From an uncultured Holophagaceae bacterium (lineage in GTDB: Bacteria > Acidobacteriota > Holophagae > Holophagales > Holophagaceae), in contig CAIZZF010000007.1 in the NCBI GenBank assembly GCA_903937385.1, positions 1-64,000 of the forward strand: 64,000 nucleotides of DNA, read 5' to 3'. Under the pieces are notes generated by a model that ran no database searches, was not told the DNA's origin, and saw only the letters and a program-made list of their open reading frames with translations. The position numbers were made by a program, and so were the translations under genes. Below, in pieces: positions 61,165 through 64,000 of this stretch (its first letter is position 1; each line of letters starts with the position of its first letter).

Positions 61165-62217
61165 CTAGGCTTTGGCGGGCAGGAATGGCTTCGGCCGGCG
61201 GGTGCCCCCCTGTCGTTCGAGCATCCAGCCCGGATACTCCGAGTGCAGGGCGCTGACCTCGTCCAGGCGGGTCAGCTCCTCCGCAGTCAGCACCAGGTCC
61301 GCTGCGGCGAGGTTGTCTTCCAGCTGGGCCAGGGACTTGGCCCCGATGATGATGCTCATGACCTGGGGCTTGGCCAGCAGCCAGGCCAGGGCCACCTGGG
61401 CCACGGACACCCCGTGGGCCGCCGCGACCTCGCGCATGACCGCCACGCAGGCCCAGGCCCGGGTCGTGTCCACGGGCGGGAAGTCGAAGGCGGTGCGGCG
61501 GGCGCCCTCGGGGGTGGGAGCGCCGGGGCCGAACTTGCCCGACAACAGGCCGCCCGCCAGGGGGGACCAGACCATCAGGCCGAGCTTCTCCTCGGTGAGC
61601 ATGGGCGCCAGCTCCCGCTCCAGGTCCCGGCCGGCGATGGAGTAGTAGGCCTGCAGGGTCTCGAAGCGCGCGTAGCCCTTGGCCTCGCTGATCCCCAGCG
61701 CCCGGGCGATCTTCCAGGCGGCCCAGTTGGAGACGCCCACGTAGCGCACCAGCCCCTGGCGGACGAGGTCGTCCAGGGCCCGCAGGGTCTCCTCGAGGGG
61801 GGTGACGCTGTCGTTGCCGTGGATCTGGTAGAGGTCGATGTGATCGGTCTGCAGGCGCTCAAGGCTGGCCTGGACCGAGTCCATGATGTGGCCCCGGGAG
61901 GCGCCCCGGTCGTTGGGGCCGGGACCCATATCTCCAAACACCTTGGTGGCGATGATCACGTCCTTGCGGGCCACCCCCAGGTTCTTGAAGGCCTGACCCA
62001 GCAGCCGCTCGGACTGGCCGAAGGAGTAGACGTCGGCGGTGTCGAAGAAGTTCACGCCCGCCGCCAGCGACCGGGCGATGAGGCTGTCCACCTCGGCCTG
62101 GCCCAGCTGGCCGATGGCCTTCCAGAAGCCGGCATCGGGATTGCCCCCGAAGGTCATGGCGCCCAGGCAGATCTCCGAGACGAACAGACCGGTGCGGCCA
62201 AACTGATTGTATTTCAT
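61165..62217 (-). CDS. Aldo/keto reductase
   Basis: A 350-residue TIM-barrel oxidoreductase with the catalytic tetrad in place: Asp in FFDTADVY, Tyr of the same motif, Lys in IIATKVFG and His in LYQIHGND. NADPH-binding contacts appear near the end (SIIIGAKSLAQLEDNL). Members reduce aldehydes and ketones. AGGAG precedes the ATG. It is a single-gene unit between napA and the YbaK-type gene; substrate unknown. Confidence 0.9.
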   Translation of the reverse strand: MKYNQFGRTGLFVSEICLGAMTFGGNPDAGFWKAIGQLGQAEVDSLIARSLAAGVNFFDTADVYSFGQSERLLGQAFKNLGVARKDVIIATKVFGDMGPGPNDRGASRGHIMDSVQASLERLQTDHIDLYQIHGNDSVTPLEETLRALDDLVRQGLVRYVGVSNWAAWKIARALGISEAKGYARFETLQAYYSIAGRDLERELAPMLTEEKLGLMVWSPLAGGLLSGKFGPGAPTPEGARRTAFDFPPVDTTRAWACVAVMREVAAAHGVSVAQVALAWLLAKPQVMSIIIGAKSLAQLEDNLAAADLVLTAEELTRLDEVSALHSEYPGWMLERQGGTRRPKPFLPAKA

Positions 62218-62397
62218 GGTGGGACTCCTGGAGGCGACGGAAGGGAATGGTCGCGGGGCCGATGTCCAGTGTCAAACCTCGGCTACCATCCGCCGCTGAG
62301 TGTAGACCCGACCATCCTTCGCGGGGGAAGGTGATCGGGCCTGCTCTTTCGGATCTGGTCGCTCATGCGTCAGGGGGAATCGTGGCCCCCCATCCGC

Positions 62398-62853
62398 TTA
62401 CATCTCCATGAGCCGGGGCTGCACCAGGCGCGCGAAGTCCTGGTAGGACATCCGCACGGCCTCGGTGTGGTCGCCGCCGTTGAAGACGATCTCCTTGTCC
62501 TCCGCCAGCTGCGGGTCCACCAGCACCTCCATGTTGAAGAGGTTGCCGAAGGGCGGCATGGCACCCACTTCGCAGTCGGGGAAGTCGAAGCGGAACTCCC
62601 CTTCATGGGCGATGCGGGCGTGCTGGGCACCGGTGGACTGCTCGAGCTTGGCGAGGCTGACGTGGCGCGTGCCCGGGATGACGGCCATGGCAAGGCGACC
62701 GTCCAGGTCCACGATCACGGTCTTGGCCATCTCCTGCCCCGGTACGTGCAGGGATTGGGCCACTTCCATGGCCGTGTAGGCGGGGCGGTGGGGCATGGCA
62801 CTGTAGGCCACGTGGTGGTTCTCCAGGAATGCTTTCAGGCGGGGGGTGAGCAT
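62398..62853 (-). CDS. YbaK/EbsC-type aminoacyl-tRNA deacylase
   Basis: A 151-residue YbaK/ProX-fold protein: HVPGQEMAKTVIVDLDG with the key Lys, VIPGTRHVSLAKLEQ and a C-terminal GGDHTEAVRMSYQDFARL. The family hydrolyses mischarged tRNAs such as Cys-tRNAPro or Ala-tRNAPro; this branch (GAMPPFGNLF) is often annotated as YbaK/prolyl-tRNA synthetase-associated. ATG 62853 follows GGAGG and replaces the longer frame to 62994. Monocistronic, divergent from the hydrolase. Confidence 0.87.
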   Translation of the reverse strand: MLTPRLKAFLENHHVAYSAMPHRPAYTAMEVAQSLHVPGQEMAKTVIVDLDGRLAMAVIPGTRHVSLAKLEQSTGAQHARIAHEGEFRFDFPDCEVGAMPPFGNLFNMEVLVDPQLAEDKEIVFNGGDHTEAVRMSYQDFARLVQPRLMEM

Positions 62854-63011
62854 CGCTGCCTCCTTCGGGGAAAGGGCAGGACCAATGTCGGTTCGGACGG
62901 CCCTCTCCACAATCCATTCGCGGAGGTTTCCGGCGGACCCTTCGGCAAAGCGTTCTTTCTCCTGCTTTGAGCAGCGCCGAGGGGAGAGAATCACTCCTCA
63001 GAGGTCTTGGC

Positions 63012-63929
63012 ATGGTTGTGGGCGATCCAACGCTTTTTCCGGGGTTCGAGTCGCTGTCCGTGCCGACGGACGAAGGTGTGAGCATCCACGCCCTCACGGG
63101 GGGCTCGGGGCCGCCCCTGCTGCTGCTCCACGGCCACCCGGAGACCCATGCCATCTGGCACAAGGTGGCTCCCGAGCTGGCCAAGCGCTTCAGCCTGGTG
63201 CTCCCTGATCTGCGGGGGTATGGCGACTCCTCCAGGCCCCCTGGCGACAGCCAGCACCTCGCCTACAGCAAGCGGGTCATGGCCCGGGATCAGGTCAGAT
63301 TGATGCAGGCCCTCGGCTTCGACCGCTTCGCCGTGCTGGCCCATGACCGCGGTGCCCGGGTGGCGCACCGGCTCGCCCTGGACTTTGAGACCGCCGTGAG
63401 CCATCTGGTCCTGCTGGACATCGCCCCCACCCTGGCCATGTACGAGCAGACCACGGAGGCCTTCGCCCGGGCCTACTGGCACTGGTTCTTCCTCATCCAG
63501 CCGGCCCCGCTGCCTGAGCGGCTCATCGAGGCGGATCCCGAGGCCTACATCCGCGAGGTCATGGGTCGCCGCAGCGCCGGCCTGGCCCCCTTCGATCCCC
63601 GGGCCCTGGCCGAGTACATCCGCTGCCTGAGCGCGCCTGGAAGTGCGCACGGCCTCTGCGAAGACTACCGCGCCTCGGCCTCGGTGGACCTCGACCACGA
63701 CCGGGCGGACCGCGCCCTGGGCCATCGGGTGGCCGCGCCTCTGCTGGCCCTCTGGGGCACCCAGGGGGCCGTCCAGCGCTGCTTCGAGCCTCTGGCGGAG
63801 TGGCACAAGGCCGCGCTGGATGTGCGGGGTGGACCCCTCGCCTGTGGCCACTATCTGCCCGAGGAAGTCCCGGAGGACCTGCTGGCGGCGGTCCTGCCCT
63901 TCCTGGCGGGGGACACGGCGATTCCTTGA
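63012..63929 (+). CDS. Alpha/beta hydrolase, fluoroacetate dehalogenase-like
   Basis: A 305-residue alpha/beta hydrolase. LLLHGHPETHAIWHKVAPEL holds the oxyanion region, HDRGARVAHRLALD gives the nucleophilic Asp (HDRGA instead of the Ser elbow), WHWFFLIQPAPLPE is a hallmark of haloacetate dehalogenases, and GHYLPEE supplies the catalytic His. Asp-nucleophile members include fluoroacetate/haloacetate dehalogenases and epoxide hydrolases. ATG 63012 has GAGG upstream. Nothing follows to the window end (63930-64000) except non-coding bases. Confidence 0.85.
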   Translation: MVVGDPTLFPGFESLSVPTDEGVSIHALTGGSGPPLLLLHGHPETHAIWHKVAPELAKRFSLVLPDLRGYGDSSRPPGDSQHLAYSKRVMARDQVRLMQALGFDRFAVLAHDRGARVAHRLALDFETAVSHLVLLDIAPTLAMYEQTTEAFARAYWHWFFLIQPAPLPERLIEADPEAYIREVMGRRSAGLAPFDPRALAEYIRCLSAPGSAHGLCEDYRASASVDLDHDRADRALGHRVAAPLLALWGTQGAVQRCFEPLAEWHKAALDVRGGPLACGHYLPEEVPEDLLAAVLPFLAGDTAIP

Positions 63930-64000
63930 CGCGCTCGGGACCTTGACCAGATCCTGAGACCAACCCCTCACGATCCTGGCTCCCATGGTGGGATCCCGCT

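Overview
The window is GC-rich, densely coded DNA from a Gram-negative, non-sporulating bacterium. Outer-membrane barrels, lipoproteins, a tripartite RND pump and a periplasmic nitrate reductase all point to two membranes. The gene content (secreted M16 pair, SpoIID/LytB-like protein, Spy-like protein, Feo and Nap modules) would suit Acidobacteriota of the Holophaga/Geothrix type, but that placement is inference; no rRNA is present to settle it.

Region 1 (1-10124) is accessory. It holds a truncated LuxR-type regulator, a three-gene surface cassette (outer-membrane barrel, Ig-like lipoprotein and a 1721-residue collagen-like fibre ending in a phage-type S74 self-cleaving chaperone domain), an orphan 283-residue protein, an IS1-type transposase and several hundred bases without a convincing gene. 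It stops at the 3' end of a tRNA-Arg(CCT), as an integrated island would.

Region 2 (10125-34233) is mostly housekeeping and envelope genes: a deaminase, an oxidoreductase/serine hydrolase/SpoIID-like run, YebC, a TPR protein, YbeY with an unusual AT-hook tail, RsmG, a LysM protein, a sugar kinase, an Smr-like protein, two tandem secreted coiled-coil proteins, an Uup-type ABC-F protein, MarR, a transglutaminase-like protein, a Spy-like protein, RecO and a degenerate chemoreceptor-like membrane protein.

Region 3 (34234-43442) opens with the RNase P RNA gene, followed by an MFS transporter, a methyltransferase, a tautomerase-fold/winged-helix fusion divergent from a Fur regulator, adenosine deaminase, a DHH phosphoesterase, GTP cyclohydrolase II, a DUF2721 membrane protein, an RluB-type pseudouridine synthase with a repetitive basic arm, and PgsA. 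Two intergenic spaces carry heptameric AGCTGTC/AGCTATC repeat arrays in inverted arrangement.

Region 4 (43443-64000) is metabolic and transport DNA: feoA-feoB plus a small Cys-rich membrane protein (ferrous iron uptake), an active/inactive M16 protease pair, a radical SAM protein, a CvfB-like RNA-binding protein, an adaptor-pump-channel RND operon, a divergent nitroreductase, a minimal napA-napB nitrate reductase, an aldo/keto reductase, a YbaK-type deacylase and a fluoroacetate-dehalogenase-like hydrolase.

No CRISPR array, rRNA operon or complete prophage was seen. The best candidates for something new are the mosaic fibre cassette, the degenerate chemoreceptor-like protein, the tautomerase/winged-helix fusion, the AT-hook YbeY and the heptad repeat family.
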